The translations under genes and the position numbers were made by a program. The notes under the pieces were generated by a model. That model did no database searches. It worked only from the letters and a program-made list of their open reading frames with translations, and had not been told where the DNA came from. This document shows, in pieces, positions 32,709 through 45,610 of a DNA stretch of 64,000 bases. The number at the start of each line of letters is the position of its first letter. The first letter of the stretch is position 1. The DNA comes from Acanthococcus lagerstroemiae (taxonomy: Eukaryota > Arthropoda > Insecta > Hemiptera > Eriococcidae): the NCBI GenBank assembly GCA_031841125.1, contig CM063112.1:26748603-26812602 (forward strand), written 5' to 3'.

Positions 32709-32974
32709 AAACAGGAACGAAATGATGAAACAACAGCGAAACGCCACACACTACCGACGAAAAAATGATTTTTTCGTGTTTCGTTTCCCCTTTGTGTTTC
32801 GCACTAAAACCGCTCAAGTGCGAAAAAACTGCGAAATACGAAAAAACCCTACACACTATTCACGAAAACGTACGGAACGGCGAAAAGCGAAACACGAAAC
32901 GGCGAATAGTCTGCAGCCGGATTAGTGTTTGGCAGTTCGGAGGTTCGCTACTGGACTACTAGTCCAGGGGAATT
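32709..32974. other. Short unassigned spacer
   Basis: AC- and CG-containing sequence with repeated 'CGAAAA' words. Two overlapping open frames run through it without splice or family support. Confidence 0.3.
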
Positions 32975-35900
32975 AGCATTTTTGATGGAATTAATTGCAG
33001 CACAGCTGAAACTTGGTATGATTGTTTAGTACCCTCTTCGGAAAAGCCTCATAATTTCCCCTCCTCCCCCGGTGTGAGCATCACCCCCGGAGTCCAAAAA
33101 GTGCCCCCGGAAACAGTCTTTGGCTTAGATCTACTTTAAAATTGAGTTATAGGTAAAAATATATCTTACCAAAATTAGAGAGCGTAAAATTCTCTACAAA
33201 AATGATGTCTATGTTTTGTTTTTTTTTGTTTTTTTTTGTGAATCCCATACCAACTAAGATAATTGGCGTTCAAGATCACACGAGCATGTGAATATGGAGT
33301 GCAACCTACAACGTTCGCGGTATACAAACGCCGAACTCGTCACTTAACATACGAGAAGCGTTTTGAATGTTATAATTTTAAATCCCTGTACTAGATGGAC
33401 CAGCTTGTTTTAGAAAACGGATTGAAGACAGACCGGGTACATTTCCCCTAACCCAAAATCGGGTCTAAAATCAAACTTGGGAGGGCAGGGTAACGAACCC
33501 CTGAAATACACTCGAAAATGCGGTCAAAATGGGTCAAAAATTGACTCTAGCTCAATTTTGACGACGGATCCGAATTCGTCTCGAAAAACTAATACAATTC
33601 GCACCAATATGCATTTGCGAGATTGCGAATTTCCTGGGGTGAACTGATAAAGGGCGAAAAACTTTGGATTGGAGACTGCTAGAGGAAAACTGAAAAATAC
33701 GTTTTATTCGAAATTTTCTCTTCTATCCAGAATTTCAAACCACACTACTCTAACTGCCTCCGTTCCAAAATTATTCGTGAATTGTCGGTTCGCCCCAGCA
33801 AAATAGAAGGTACAATGGGTTGAATTGGTGTGCGATGTGTGGTATATTCAACGTATCGAAGACGCACTCAAAAATGTGGTCAAATGGGTCAAAAATTGAC
33901 TGTAGCTCAGTTTTGACAACGGATTCGAATTCGTCTCCAAAAACTGAGTAATCAGCACCAGCGCCGACGCCGAAGCTCTCCGAAAATTTTTTCGGCCCAA
34001 AAAAGACGTGATGTATATAGTATGGAGAAATTTTCAAAATTTTTAAAGTCAAAAATTTTGAATTAAAGACTGTTTTTTACTCAGTCTCTCGCGCGGAGTC
34101 CGAATGTGGAGTTCAAATTTCGCGGGGACGCACCGTTGCCGAGAAACACGAAATTGAAAACCTTTTTGTTAGCGCCTTCGACACGTTGAATATGCCACAC
34201 ATCGCACAGCAATCCAACCCATTGTACCTTCTATTTTTCTGGGGCGAACCGACAATTCGCGAATAATTTTGGAACGGAGGCAGTCAGAGCAGTGCGGTTT
34301 GAAATTCTGGACAGAGGAGAAAATTTCGAATAAAATGTATTTTTCAGTTTCCCCTAGCAGTCTCCAATCCAAAGTTTTTCGCCTTTTACCAGTTCTCCAC
34401 AGGAAAATCGTAATCTCGCAAATGCATATTGGTGCGAATTGTATTGCAGATCCAACGAGTTTAAGGCGTCACTACATTTTTGAAAAGTTGGCAAAATTGC
34501 CGAAATACGGGTCCATTACCCTGGCCCCCCAAATTTGATTTTATACCCGATTTTGGGGTAGGGGAAATGTACCCGAAATGTACCCAAATTCACCGCTAAT
34601 ATTACAAAAAGTACCTCTTTCCCTTGCAAAGGGGAAACAAAAGTACTTTGGTGGGTCCAGGGTAACGGGAGGCCCCCCCCCAAAGTTGTCTGATTTTGTC
34701 AAATTTGGTTCGAATGAAATATACCCGAAATGTACCAAAATGTACCACCAATTATCTGAAATGTACCCCTTTTATAGCCGCGGGGGAAGGATTCAATTTG
34801 GTGGGGCTGTGGTAACATTAGCCCCCCATTACTTCCAATATCACCGAATTTGTGCAGAATGAAATGTACCCGAAATGTATGTACCATCAATTATATAAAA
34901 TGTACCCCCTCCCTTCCCATGTAATACCAAAAGTATAAGGGGGCTGAAATGAATAAGAGCTTCCAACTTAGCTGATTTCGTCAAATTTGGTTCGAATGAA
35001 ATGTACCCGAAATGTACCGAAGTGTACCACCAATTATCTGAAACGTACCCTTTTTATAGCTGCGGGGGGAGGGGGATTAGATTTGATGGGGCTGTTGTAA
35101 TGTTCTGCAGAAATTCAGTGAAAGTGGAACGAATGGGGGGCTAATGTTAGCACAGCCCCACCATTTTTATCCTCCCCCCTGCGGCGATAAAGGGGTCCAT
35201 TTCTGAGAGTTGGTGGTACATTTCGGGTACATTTCCCATTTCATTCTGCACAAATACGGTGAAATTGGAACGAATGGGGGGGGCTGACGTTACCACAGCC
35301 CCACCAAATTTAATCCTCCCTCCGTGGCTATAAATGGGGTACATTTTAGATAATCGGTGGTACATTTTGGTACATTTCGGGTACATTTCATTCGAACCAA
35401 ATTTGAGGAGATCAGACAAATTGGGGGCTCCTGTTACCCTAGCCCCACCAAAGTACTTTTGTTCCCCCTTCACAAGGGGAAGAGGTACATTTTGTAATAT
35501 TTGCGGTACATTTGGGTACATTTCGGGTACATTTCCCCTAACCCAAAATCGGGTCTAAAATCAAATTTGGGGGGGCAGGGTAACGAACCCGTATCTCTTG
35601 TAGCCACGCGTTTGTAGAAGAGGTTGTTTAAATGCAGAAAACGTATATACATGTAGATTCGAATGAAGATGAATTCTTATAATAATAAAGATAATAAATT
35701 GAAATTATATCATGTAACCTTCTATGCATCCAGTTACGTGTTTTCGCGTTTATTTCAGCGTTCGTACACCGCATACGTTGTAGGTTACTCCATATTTACA
35801 TGATCGTGTGATCTTGAACGCCGATTATCTTAGTTGGCATGGGATTCACGAAAAAAAAACATAGATATCATCTTTGTAGAGAATTTTACGCTCTTTGATT

Positions 35901-36098
35901 TTGGTAAGGAATATTTTTACCTGTAACTCAATTTTAGGTTAGATACAAGCCAAAAACTGTTACCGAGGGCACTTTTTGGACGCTGAGGGGTGATGCTCAA
36001 ACCGGGGGGGGGGGGAATCATGGGGCTTTTCCGAAGAGGGTACTAAACAATCGTACCAAGTTTCAGCTGTGCTGCAATTAATTCCATCAAACCCCTTT
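32975..36098. mobile_element. Nested fold-back complex (three inverted-repeat pairs)
   Basis: Outer arms 32975-33350 and 35755-36098 are inverted ('ATTGCAGCACAGCTGAAACT', 'TTCAAGATCACACGA'). Inner pair 1 is 33434-33870 with 34165-34575 ('GGCGAAAAACTTTGGATTGG'). Inner pair 2 is 34507-34890 with about 35200-35601, built of AAATGTACC words. Pairs 1 and 2 share the segment 34507-34575, so one arm serves both. The end motif CCTAACCCAAAATCGGGTCT or its close variants appears at 33447, 34530 (reversed) and 35537. No transposase is recognised. Confidence 0.8.
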
Positions 36099-36173
36099 TT
36101 TTAGCTATAATTCTCCTGGATTATATGAGCTTCTAGATAAAAATATAGTTGGTTTCGAAATATCTATACTTAC

Positions 36174-36311
36174 GCCTTCTTTTCGAATAACACTTCGATC
36201 CACGAATTTAACGGTCTTTTTCCCACGACATTTAGGTATAATAATTCCATGCTGGGCGTGTTCTGCGCCTCCGACCGGCCGTGGCGGCCGTTCGTTAGAC
36301 CCACGTTTCAA
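36174..36311 (-). CDS. Probable first coding exon of an unidentified gene
   Basis: ATG at 36311 opens 46 codons (MKRGSNERPPRPVGGAEHAQ... HGIIIPKCRGKKTVKFVDRS VIRKEG) ending at a strong donor GGC|GTAAGT in phase 0. Basic, with a compositional profile unlike the neighbouring repeats, and next to a CpG-rich upstream stretch that could be a promoter. I do not recognise the family. Following exons should lie to the left, beyond the fold-back complex, and none could be identified there. Confidence 0.5.
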
Positions 36312-36560
36312 AATTGAACGTTTTCAAACCAATAAATCAGCAACGCGAACCGGTGATTTACTTTTAGCGTACAATTTTCTTCTGGAAAAACAGTTTATAA
36401 ACAGTGTAAGTGTACGTGTTCAGATTGTAATATATATGGGGGGGGGGGGGGAAATCAAAGTAACGACGCGCGAAGCCAGAGCACGTGCGCGTGTTACTGC
36501 AACGATAAGAGCAAAGCTTCTGGCAAATTGATTTCCGTATTACCGACGCGCACCCCTCGG
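36312..36560 (-). promoter_or_regulatory. CpG-rich upstream region of the 36.2-kb exon
   Basis: Locally raised CG content ('AACGCGAACCGG', 'ACGACGCGCG', 'GCACGTGCGCGTG') directly 5' of the probable first exon. It includes an E-box-like CACGTG at about 36482. Promoter function is inferred from position only. Confidence 0.3.
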
Positions 36561-37243
36561 TATCGCGAAGACAAGTCCAAGGGTTATTCTTTAAATAACA
36601 ATTTTCAAAAACGCCCTAACGCGTGCATCTGCGATAAGACAGCACATTCGAGAAAGCTGGCAAACGTTACTCCGATTTCGTTCAACGAATCTGTTTTTAG
36701 TAAATTATCAGGGTTGATTTTTCGCGCAGAGGAGCAGTGGTTGGTGGGGTGTGAAACCTAAAGGTGCATTCCTCGGTTGCAGATCTATGCGAGTAAGGGG
36801 AGCCGGGAAAAACGTTCCGGAAATAGACGGTAACAGTTGAACTGGATTTTTTTTTTTTTTTTTAAAGAATTTGTGAAATTCAAATATTTATACAGGTGAA
36901 GGTTAAAGGAGGATTAAATGACGTTTTCTGCGATAATGTTCGGCCAAACTAAAAATGTAATGGGGGGGGGGAGATTTTATACACCGTAAGAGCCTTTTTC
37001 ACACAAATGTCGGACGTCGGGCTGATATCCAGTCGATATCGGTGATTGGAAATGCGGATACCTTTCACAACTTACCCGATTTATTATACCGGACGGAGGT
37101 GCTTTAGGTGCTTTTCGCCCACAAAAAGATACGATTTGGGTATAGAGCAGGCCCGGCTAGTGTGTCCAACGAACTTCTCCTAAATCGAAAATCATTCAAA
37201 GAAGCGAAGACAAAGATGGTGGTGGTGTAGAGGTGGAAAACGC
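36561..37243. other. Unassigned stretch
   Basis: A 77-codon plus-strand frame (36528-36761) has no splice or family support. Long T and G homopolymers occur near 36850 and 36962. Nothing else recognised. Confidence 0.3.
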
Positions 37244-38240
37244 ACCCAACATACAAAACGATGGAATAATTTTCGGGTCAAATCTCCGATGAATTTCCAA
37301 AGAATTTCATCAGAAATCTTTGAGAAGATTCCTTTGATTTTCCGAATTTAATTTCCGAAGAATTTTATAGAAAATATTACCGAAAAATTTCCGATGATTT
37401 CAGGAGAATTTTTTCGGAAACTTTTTCCGGAAAATTTCATCGGAAGTCTTCAGAAAAAATTTTCAATGTTTTCCAAAGAATTCCCTTAAAAATCTTCAAG
37501 AAAAGTTTCCGATCATTTATGAAGAATTTCATCAGAAATATTTGCGAAAAAGCTCCGAAGATTTCCAGAGAATAATTTCATTGGAAATCTTCGAGAAGAA
37601 TCTCTGATGATTTTTAAGGATTTTCATCGGAAATTTTTGAAGAATAAAAAATCCGATGATTTCCGAAGAATTGAGACTATTTTCCACTCATGCGATGGAA
37701 TCAGATATTTCCCGAAGATTTTTGATGAAATTCTTCGGAAATGAGCCTAAAATATCCGAAGAATTTTATCGAAAATAATTTTGGGAAAAACTTCCGATAT
37801 TCCAAAGAAATGTCATTGGAAATTTACAAAAATAATCTCCACTAATTTTCGGAGAATTTCATCGGAAATCTTCAGAAGAGATTTCTAACGATTTCCGAAA
37901 CATTTTCGGGGGAAATCACTGATCTCATCGCATGAGTGGGAAACGGTCTCAATTCTTCGAGAATCGGAACTTTCCTAAAAATTTCCGATAAAATTCCATA
38001 AAAGTCATCGGAAATTCTTCTCGAAGATTTCCGATGAAATTCTTCAAAAACCATCGAAGTTTTCCCCTCGAATATTATCAGAAAATTTTCTCGATGAATT
38101 TTGATGAAATTTTTTTGGAAAACATTGACAATTTTTTCTAGACTTATGATGACATTCTTCTTCAATTACCGGAATTTTTTCCTAAAAATTTCCGATGAAA
38201 TTCCTTAAAAATCATTGGAGATTCTTCTAGATTTCCAATG
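37244..38240. repeat. 46-bp minisatellite block
   Basis: Starts at a diverged inverted boundary motif (ACAAAACGATGGAATAAT, 37252), forward to about 37.9 kb and reversed to 38.24 kb. The CACTCATGCGATGGAATCA spacer is at 37685 and, reversed, about 37920. Confidence 0.85.
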
Positions 38241-38244
38241 AACA

Positions 38245-39792
38245 GGGTGTCCTTTCTTGTTCGGAAATGATTTTCCCAGACTTTTCCAGGTTTCCTAGCC
38301 AATTTTTCCAGCGTTCCAGACCCTTCAAATACAAATTACACATGCAAAGGGGGGGAGGGGTGTCAAATTTTTTCGAATTCGTGAAGGAGAATATTGTTAC
38401 TCACTCCACAAACTTTTTTTCACTACCGTGTGCTTGTGAAGCTGTGGCAGAGAGGGTGTAAAAATTTAAAGATGGAACTGAAAGCACTCTATGGGGTGCA
38501 GCGTGGTGCGATGTCAATTGAATTGGTTGGAACTAAATGGGGTCAAGTCCAAGAAATCGCACTTTTCAGGAAGCGAAAAAAACTGTTTTACTCGAAAATT
38601 TGAAAATCGTAGAATACGTCCTTCAGGGTAATGGTAGACAGTGTTGCCGATTCTTTTTTTCAGCGAATGTGTTTTCAGTGGAGAAAGATACTAACTGGGT
38701 GTCAGAAAGTAAAAAAAAACAATGTGCTAAATTTCGGATGCTAAAAAAAAGAATCTCGTCTTATCGAGTCTATGCCAAATTGTGTTTCTAAAAATGAAAA
38801 AAATGCGCCAAAATTCGTGTTTTATCACGTTTTGAACGATGCTAAAATGGAACCTAAAACTTTCTGAAAGATGATAAAAAAAGAAGCTAATTTTTTGGGT
38901 GTGATTTATCAGCACGGAGAAAATGGAAAATGCACCTAAAAAGAAGGTGTTTCCACGGAAAAAGAAATGAGGCACCAATAAATAAAAATTTCAGTAAAAA
39001 AATGAAGTATTCCTTTAAAAAAAAAAACATGTTGAACGGAATATAATTCCAGTAACTCAATAAGAAAGTTTACACTAAATGTACAACATCATTTCACATA
39101 AAAGTAAATAAACACGCTCTACTAACATATTAGGGAAAAAAATGTTAAAAAAAAAGAAAATTTTACTGAACGAGCAGAGTTTGCTTCGCTTTGGCCGATC
39201 TGCCGCGTTTTCTTTTCTGACCCAACCTAATATTCTTGGCTTCGAGTGGTACTTGTACATATTTCCTTCAAATCTGCACTTCTCTCATTCTTGTAAAAGC
39301 ATGTACGCATTCAATAAAGCGAACGTATGAGGAAGATCAACAGAATAAGTACCTTCCCAGTTTTCACCAGTATAAACGACAAGAAAGATAATCTGGTTTC
39401 GTTCATTTCAAACACTACTGCATGTGAACGAGAGTGTAAGTCAAGGCGAAAATTTAACAATAAATTATTCATTGTTCCACCTTTACCTCTCAGGAGTATA
39501 CTTTTTGGGTTTAAATAGATCAATATTCCGTGCACATGGCATTGAGGGAGTTTCATTTTTAAATTTGCTATTTTACTTTTTTTTCCCAACTTAATATTTC
39601 ATTTCGTGCAATTTAATACTTCCCAATTTCTTTATTGTTACAATTTATTAGCTCTAATCCGTAGTCGCCCACTGATTTGGAAAAATCAAATTCTTCAGAA
39701 ATAAAATTTACTAATAAAGTGTTATATGTCTTCAAGAAAGGCAGTCTAAATACACTCATTCTAAGAAAAATTCAAGTATACTTATTGAATGA
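38245..39792. other. Gene-free stretch beginning with a CAGGGTGTCC motif
   Basis: AACAGGGTGTCC with 'TTTTCCAGGTTTCC' at 38245-38310 resembles a common arthropod transposon terminus and has a relative at 61561. The rest to 39.79 kb is A-rich with only short low-complexity frames. Confidence 0.35.
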
Positions 39793-40098
39793 GGGACCGA
39801 AGAGTTCTTTCTGGTGGAGGGGGGGGGGGGGGGTAAAAGAAATTGTCAAAGTCCCAACAGACTCACCTCAGAATTCCCAAGTATCAAAGCAAAAAAAAAA
39901 AAAAAGTTTGACCTATTGAATTTTTTCAACTGACTCAACTTAAAATTCCCAAGTATCAGTGCAAAAAAAGAAAAACCTTTGGACCGGTTGGATTTTCCCA
40001 ACTCGGCTAACTGAAATGGTAAATTTTCCCAACTGCTGAGTGAAAAATTCCTACAGGGGTGGTAAGTTGCCCCCCCCCCCGGTGGTACGTCCCTGTAT
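39793..40098. mobile_element. MITE of the CAGGGAC family, copy 2
   Basis: Starts GAGGGACCGAAGAGTTCTTT, has two modules with 'AATTCCCAAGTATC' and 'GGTTGGATTTTCCC', and ends GGTGGTACGTCCCTG. The interior matches 4283-4619. A G(14) run follows the left end. Confidence 0.6.
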
Positions 40099-40595
40099 TG
40101 AATGTTGTATTTTTATGAGAATTTTTCCATGCTGTGGGGTAAAATTCCGTAATTTTGTAAAATGAGCAAATTTTGAAAACATCGAGTCAAGATTATTTAT
40201 CTCGATATGAAAAATTTGAAAAATGTTGATATCACATTTCTTAGCAATTCTGAGAAAATTATTAAATCAGCACTGCGCCTACGGAATATGTAATAAAATG
40301 ACTGTATCGAGCAGCGTATCAAATAAATAGAATTTTCGAAAATTAAAAATTATAAAATTAGCACTGGGCTTTATGAAAATGTAATTTCATTTGTGCCCAA
40401 ATACGGCGGCTCAGTACACATTGGTATGCAGTATCTACACTATCTTAGCTAGACTAGCTCATTTCTGACTTCCTACTTCAACTACATACTATTTTGGTTT
40501 ACATCACAAATTAAATTCTTTTCGCGGATGCTCAAATTTGAACTTCGATGCCAAAAAAATCTACTGGACATGCTAAGAGTAGATGCCAGATTCCT

Positions 40596-42195
40596 CTTCA
40601 AAAACCATGGGAGTGTTTTCTCCCGAATATTTCCTATAAAATTTTTCAAAAATTATCAGAAAATGTTCTCGATGAATTTTAATAAAATTTGTTGGAAAAC
40701 ATTGGAAATTCTTTCCAAAGATTTCCGATGAAATTCCTTAGAAATCATCGGGGATTCTTCTCGAAGATTTCCAATGAAATTATTCTTTAGAAATCATCGG
40801 AGATTTATCCTGAAGATTTTCGATAAAATTCTTCAAAAACCATCGAAGTTTTCCCCCGAATATTTTCTATTCAAAAATTATCGGAAAATGTTTTCGAAGA
40901 ATTATCATAAAACTTTTTGGAAAACGCAGGAAATTTTTTTAAAGATTTCCGATGGGATTTTTCGGATATTCTCGGAATGTTTTTCCAAAAATTTCTGATG
41001 AAATTCATTTAAAATGATCGGAGATTCTTCTCGAAGATTTTCAATTTACTTATTCTTTGGAAATCAAGGGGGGTGTTTCCTGATGATTTTGGATAAAATT
41101 CTTCAAAAACCATCGTATTTTTCCAAGGTATTTTTGATAAAGTTCTTTAAAAACCATCGGAAGATTTTTGAAGAAATTCTTTGGAAAACATGGGAAAGTT
41201 TTTCTGAAGATTTCCGATAAAATTCGCCGGAAATTCTCAGAGATTGTTCTCAAAGAATTCTGATAAAATTCCTTGGAAATCATAGGAGATTTTCCCAGAG
41301 CATTTCTGAAGAAATTCTCCAGAAATTTAATCCAAAATTTTCCGATGCACATCTCTCGAAATCATCGAATCTTTTTGCTGAAGAAATGCATCAAAAATCA
41401 TCAGACATATTTCTCGATGAATTCCAATAAAATCCTTTGGTATCATTGGAGATTTCCCCCCAAAATTTTCAACAAAATTCTTATGATCGCATCAGTGATT
41501 TTTCCTAATAATGTCCGATGAAATTCTTCGTAAATGATCGGACATTTCCTTAATATTTTCAATAAAATTTTCAGGTCCGTAGCCAGAAGGTGGTAGGGAG
41601 TGCTCAGCACCTCCTAGCACTTGCCGAAGCCCATCCGGCATAATTTCGTGATTAAAAACAACGACTTCCTCATGTTTTTCTCGCTAGTTCTGTTCGAAAC
41701 TTTCCTTTCCACTACATTTTAATGTTTCTATATCGAAAGCTAAATGCCTGAATGGCTGTTTGAGAACTGATAACTTGGTAAGTCCACAGAGATAGAATCT
41801 TTTACTTCCAAAAGTTCGAAACTTTGATCGTTGTAAAAGTGTTAATCTTTTTCAGGCGATAAATCCAATTTTTGTTTCAATGGGTTGTTGGTAAGTTGAA
41901 TCACCAGTTTTGATTATGAATTTTGAGACTAAATTCAATGTTCTCATTGTAACATTGTATATTTGCTAGTTTTCTTCCAGAATGTTCGGTTTGTATATTT
42001 TAATAAGTGGCTGAAAAAATTTACAGTAAAATCCAATAGTGCGACGATAAAGATTCAACTCCAACTTCTTCGGATTCGAGCCTGATTGAATGTACAGCCC
42101 AGCTGTTCTACCCATGATTCAGTGGCGTAGCCAGAATATCCCTAAGGAGGGAGGGGGGGGGGGAGAAAAGTAAGATTTTCAAGGGAGAAAAAGTC
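40596..42195 (+). repeat. 1.6-kb segmental duplication, copy 2
   Basis: Near-identical partner of 30629-32237. The left junction abuts unique sequence ('AGTAGATGCCAGATTCCT'). The right junction falls inside the nested MITE and passes directly into reversed minisatellite. It contains the left part of the CCGTAGCCAG transposon (41570 on) without its right end. Confidence 0.9.
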
Positions 42196-42980
42196 CATTA
42201 AAAATTATCGGAGTTTTCCCCCGAATGTTTCCTATTCAAAAATTGTCGGGAAATTTTCACGAAGAATTTTGATAACACTTTTTTGGATAACATTGGAAAT
42301 TCATTCTAAAGATTTCCAACGGGATTCTTCGGAAATTTTCTGAATTTTTTCCCAAAAATTTCCGATGAAATTCGTTTAAAATCATCGGAGATTCTTCTCG
42401 AAGATTTTCAATGAACTTATTTTTTGGAAATCATGGGGGATGTTTCCTGATGATTTTGGATAAAATTCTTTAAAACCATCGTATTTTTCCAAGGTATTTT
42501 TGATAAAGTTCTTTAAAAACTATCGGAAGATTTTTGAAGAAATTCTTCGGAAAACATTGGAAATATTCTTTGAAAATTTCCGATAAAATTCTCCGGAATT
42601 TATCAGAGATTTTTCTCAAAGATTTCTGATAAAATTCCCTGGAAATCATCGGAGATTTTCCCCGAACATTTCTGATGAGCTCCTTCGGAAATCATCGGTA
42701 ATTCATCCCAAAAATTTCCGATGAAAATCTCTGAAAATCATCGAACCTTTCTTCCGAAGAAATGCTTCAAACATCATCAGAGATATTTCTCGATGATTTC
42801 CAATAAAATCCTTTGGTATCGTTGAAGAATTTCCTGAAAATTCTCAACAAAAGTCTCCTCAAACCATCGGAGACTTTTTTTCTCAGTAATATCTCTTGAA
42901 ATTCTTCGAAAATGGTTGGTAATTTTTCCTGAATATTTTCGATAAAATTCTTCGTAAATCAAAGGAATCTTTTCGAATAT
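42196..42980 (-). repeat. 46-bp minisatellite block
   Basis: Reversed units throughout. Parts of 42340-42780 are a more diverged parallel of 41000-41440, showing an older duplication of the same block. Confidence 0.85.
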
Positions 42981-43479
42981 GAATGATAACAACACGTGTT
43001 TTTCGAAAATAAGTCTACTCAGGACTAGATGCATTTTTTCGCGAGCGAAAATTTCACTTTTGAAGGTAACACTCCTCTTTATGCATACTACTTTGTCCCT
43101 ACGGTCACTAATAAGGGTATTTTCGGGGCCGGGGGTGCGGTGTCATATAGACCATTTTGGATGCATACAACTAGAAGGAAAACCTTTTTCCCGAAGCAAA
43201 CGCTCTCACTCCTGAACATAAACTTCCTCTTCACTTTTTTTATGCATACACTCTGCAGCCTGCACTTCACTTTTGCGAAGTGAAAGCTGAAGCTTCTCTT
43301 TATGCATGCCTCCAATTGTATCAATAAGTTCGCCGGTGTTGCCACGCGTAGCATCGCCACATAAGAAATTTCCCATGTGTAGCATTCGCTACACACGCTG
43401 TACAGAAGTTGCCGGCTCTAGTCTAGAGACATTTGAAAAATTCGGATAAACAGAAAAGATTGAGTTGATTACTTATTAT

Positions 43480-43960
43480 CATCCAATTTTTCACTCTGAT
43501 TTCAAATTCGTTGACCAAATTTGGCGGCGACATTCCATTGCCAAGTTGTAGACTTGAAAATTGGAGTATATGTTGATAAAATTCGTCAAAAAATTACTCT
43601 ACCACAGTTTTGACGGCAGATTTAAATTTGTCTCAGGTGATTGAAAAATTTTGATCAGTTTCGATACTATAGCTTTCGGAAAAAATTTTCGCACAAAAAA
43701 ATAAATGATGTACAATGTGTAAAATAGGGATATTTGCGAAATGCTCAAGAATCAAAAAATCAAACCGACGATTCAATTTCACTCAATTTTTTACGTTGAT
43801 TCCAACCTCGTCAACCAAATTTAGCGGCAACATTCCATTGCCGAGATACGCTCAAAAATTGGAGTATATGAGGCGTATAGAATCAAAGGTCTCCACTTCT
43901 CCATTTTTTCAACTTCCGAGTAAAATGCAAAAAACTTCCGCAGTGCGTACTGTTGCTTGA
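43480..43960 (+). repeat. Dispersed repeat family of the window start
   Basis: Two modules with 'ACATTCCATTGCC', 'CAGTTTTGACGGCAGAT' and 'CTTTCGGAAAAAATTTTCGC' match the family at 1-402 and 33530-34060. Stops occur in all frames over any useful length. Confidence 0.55.
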
Positions 43961-45610
43961 AATTACGCGATAATTGGTGAAAAGTTTTCACGCCAAAATG
44001 AAGATAATGGCTTATATGTTTATTTTACTTCACGTACTTGTAAAACGTTTCTAGGCGGCTTCAGGTTTGGAGAAGTCAAGTTCTGTCTCTAATCACATAC
44101 TTTTTTCGATTATTTTAAGGATAATTCATCGAAACTTTAACAAGATAGTAATGAAATGAAATGCTAAATGTTTAGCAAACCTTGGGAAAATTTTAAAAAA
44201 ATGTTTGTTTTTTTGGCAATTTATCAAAAAATTGTTAAGTAATACAAAACAAAAATCAAAAAGTAATTTTTTTTTACAGCACTTAGATAAAAATTATTTT
44301 ACGGAGTATAACAACGAATTTGAAATAAAATTTCAGATGGATGCAAAAACAAAAAGCTAAGAACTTGAATTTTTTTTAAAATTTGAAAATTGAATAATTT
44401 TAGGAGTAAAAAAGAAAAACAGAAAAAACTGCGATGAAATTAATAAGCTAGACGATTACTTAAAAATCGAAATTTAATTTTTTAATTTAAAAAAAATTGT
44501 AAGTAATACGAAACAAAAATCAAAAAATTATTTTTTCAACTCATTGAATTTCCCGATCAAGCGAATTTTTCATGCTCATCGCTCTACCCACGGGTCGACT
44601 AGGACCTAGAAAGTTACTGGGAAAATGCTACAGCATCAGTCTACCTTTTCACCCCTTCTCCATATCTCCTTTCCTCTTCTCTCCCTCCCGGCCATTGCAG
44701 CGGCTCGAAACTTCCAAATTTACCGGCTCATATCTTAGGTATAAACTAATACGGCCCACCAGGAAATATCCCGACAACCTACACGACAAATCCGCTCCTG
44801 ACAGTACCATTTAATTTGATCTCTCATCAGAGAGAAAGGGAAACAATTTTTCAGTTTAGCTAAAACTCTTCAATCTTCAATGCTCATACAAGAACTTTTC
44901 TGACTCCCGCATCTAACAAAATTTTGGATTCCAACAACTTGACACACATTCAATTCAAGGTCCCTCTACATTCAATGGAAGAAATACTGGTCTATTTGCA
45001 ACACGTAGAGGCTCAGCATCAAAAGTATGGAAAATACTTTGGCATTATATAATAATATATTGATGAGTGCTCCGAAAGAAATTTGTTAATAAAATGTATC
45101 AAAAGTTTCAGAATATGAAAACAATTTTCAACAAATTATCTAGAAATACTGTGGTACCTAAGAAGAAACAAAATGGAAGACGATCAAAATACAACTTTTC
45201 GTGTATGAAACGAAATTATACGTAAATTCCCATATAGAAAAAACAGGCTTTCATACAATTTGATCATTTGCTTATATTTTGGAAAAATAGAAAGAAAATG
45301 AAGCATGAAATTGATTTTTCATAAATGTGTAAGCTTCGTAATCTTTGGAAATTAAATCGAATTACCCATTCTTCTCTATCTCCAAAATGAGAAGTGATCG
45401 AATTATCCTGCACATTTCACGTCCTCAGTAGGAGCACACTGAGGATGCTTTTGCTCATTGTCACGCCCTGTTTCAATAATAATAAATATTACTTATCATA
45501 AAGAATTTATCGGTGTATCCCGTAATCTCTTGCTCCGCTTTGACGTGGTGGAATATAAACTCCAGATACGTCTCTATAATACTATTTTAATTTTTAATGA
45601 AATATTTCAG
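43961..45610. other. Gene-free AT-rich stretch
   Basis: Poly-A/T-rich. A pyrimidine-rich segment near 44640-44700 resembles the LINE-like 3' regions at 51.4 and 52.2 kb but lacks their tail. No supported exon. Confidence 0.35.
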
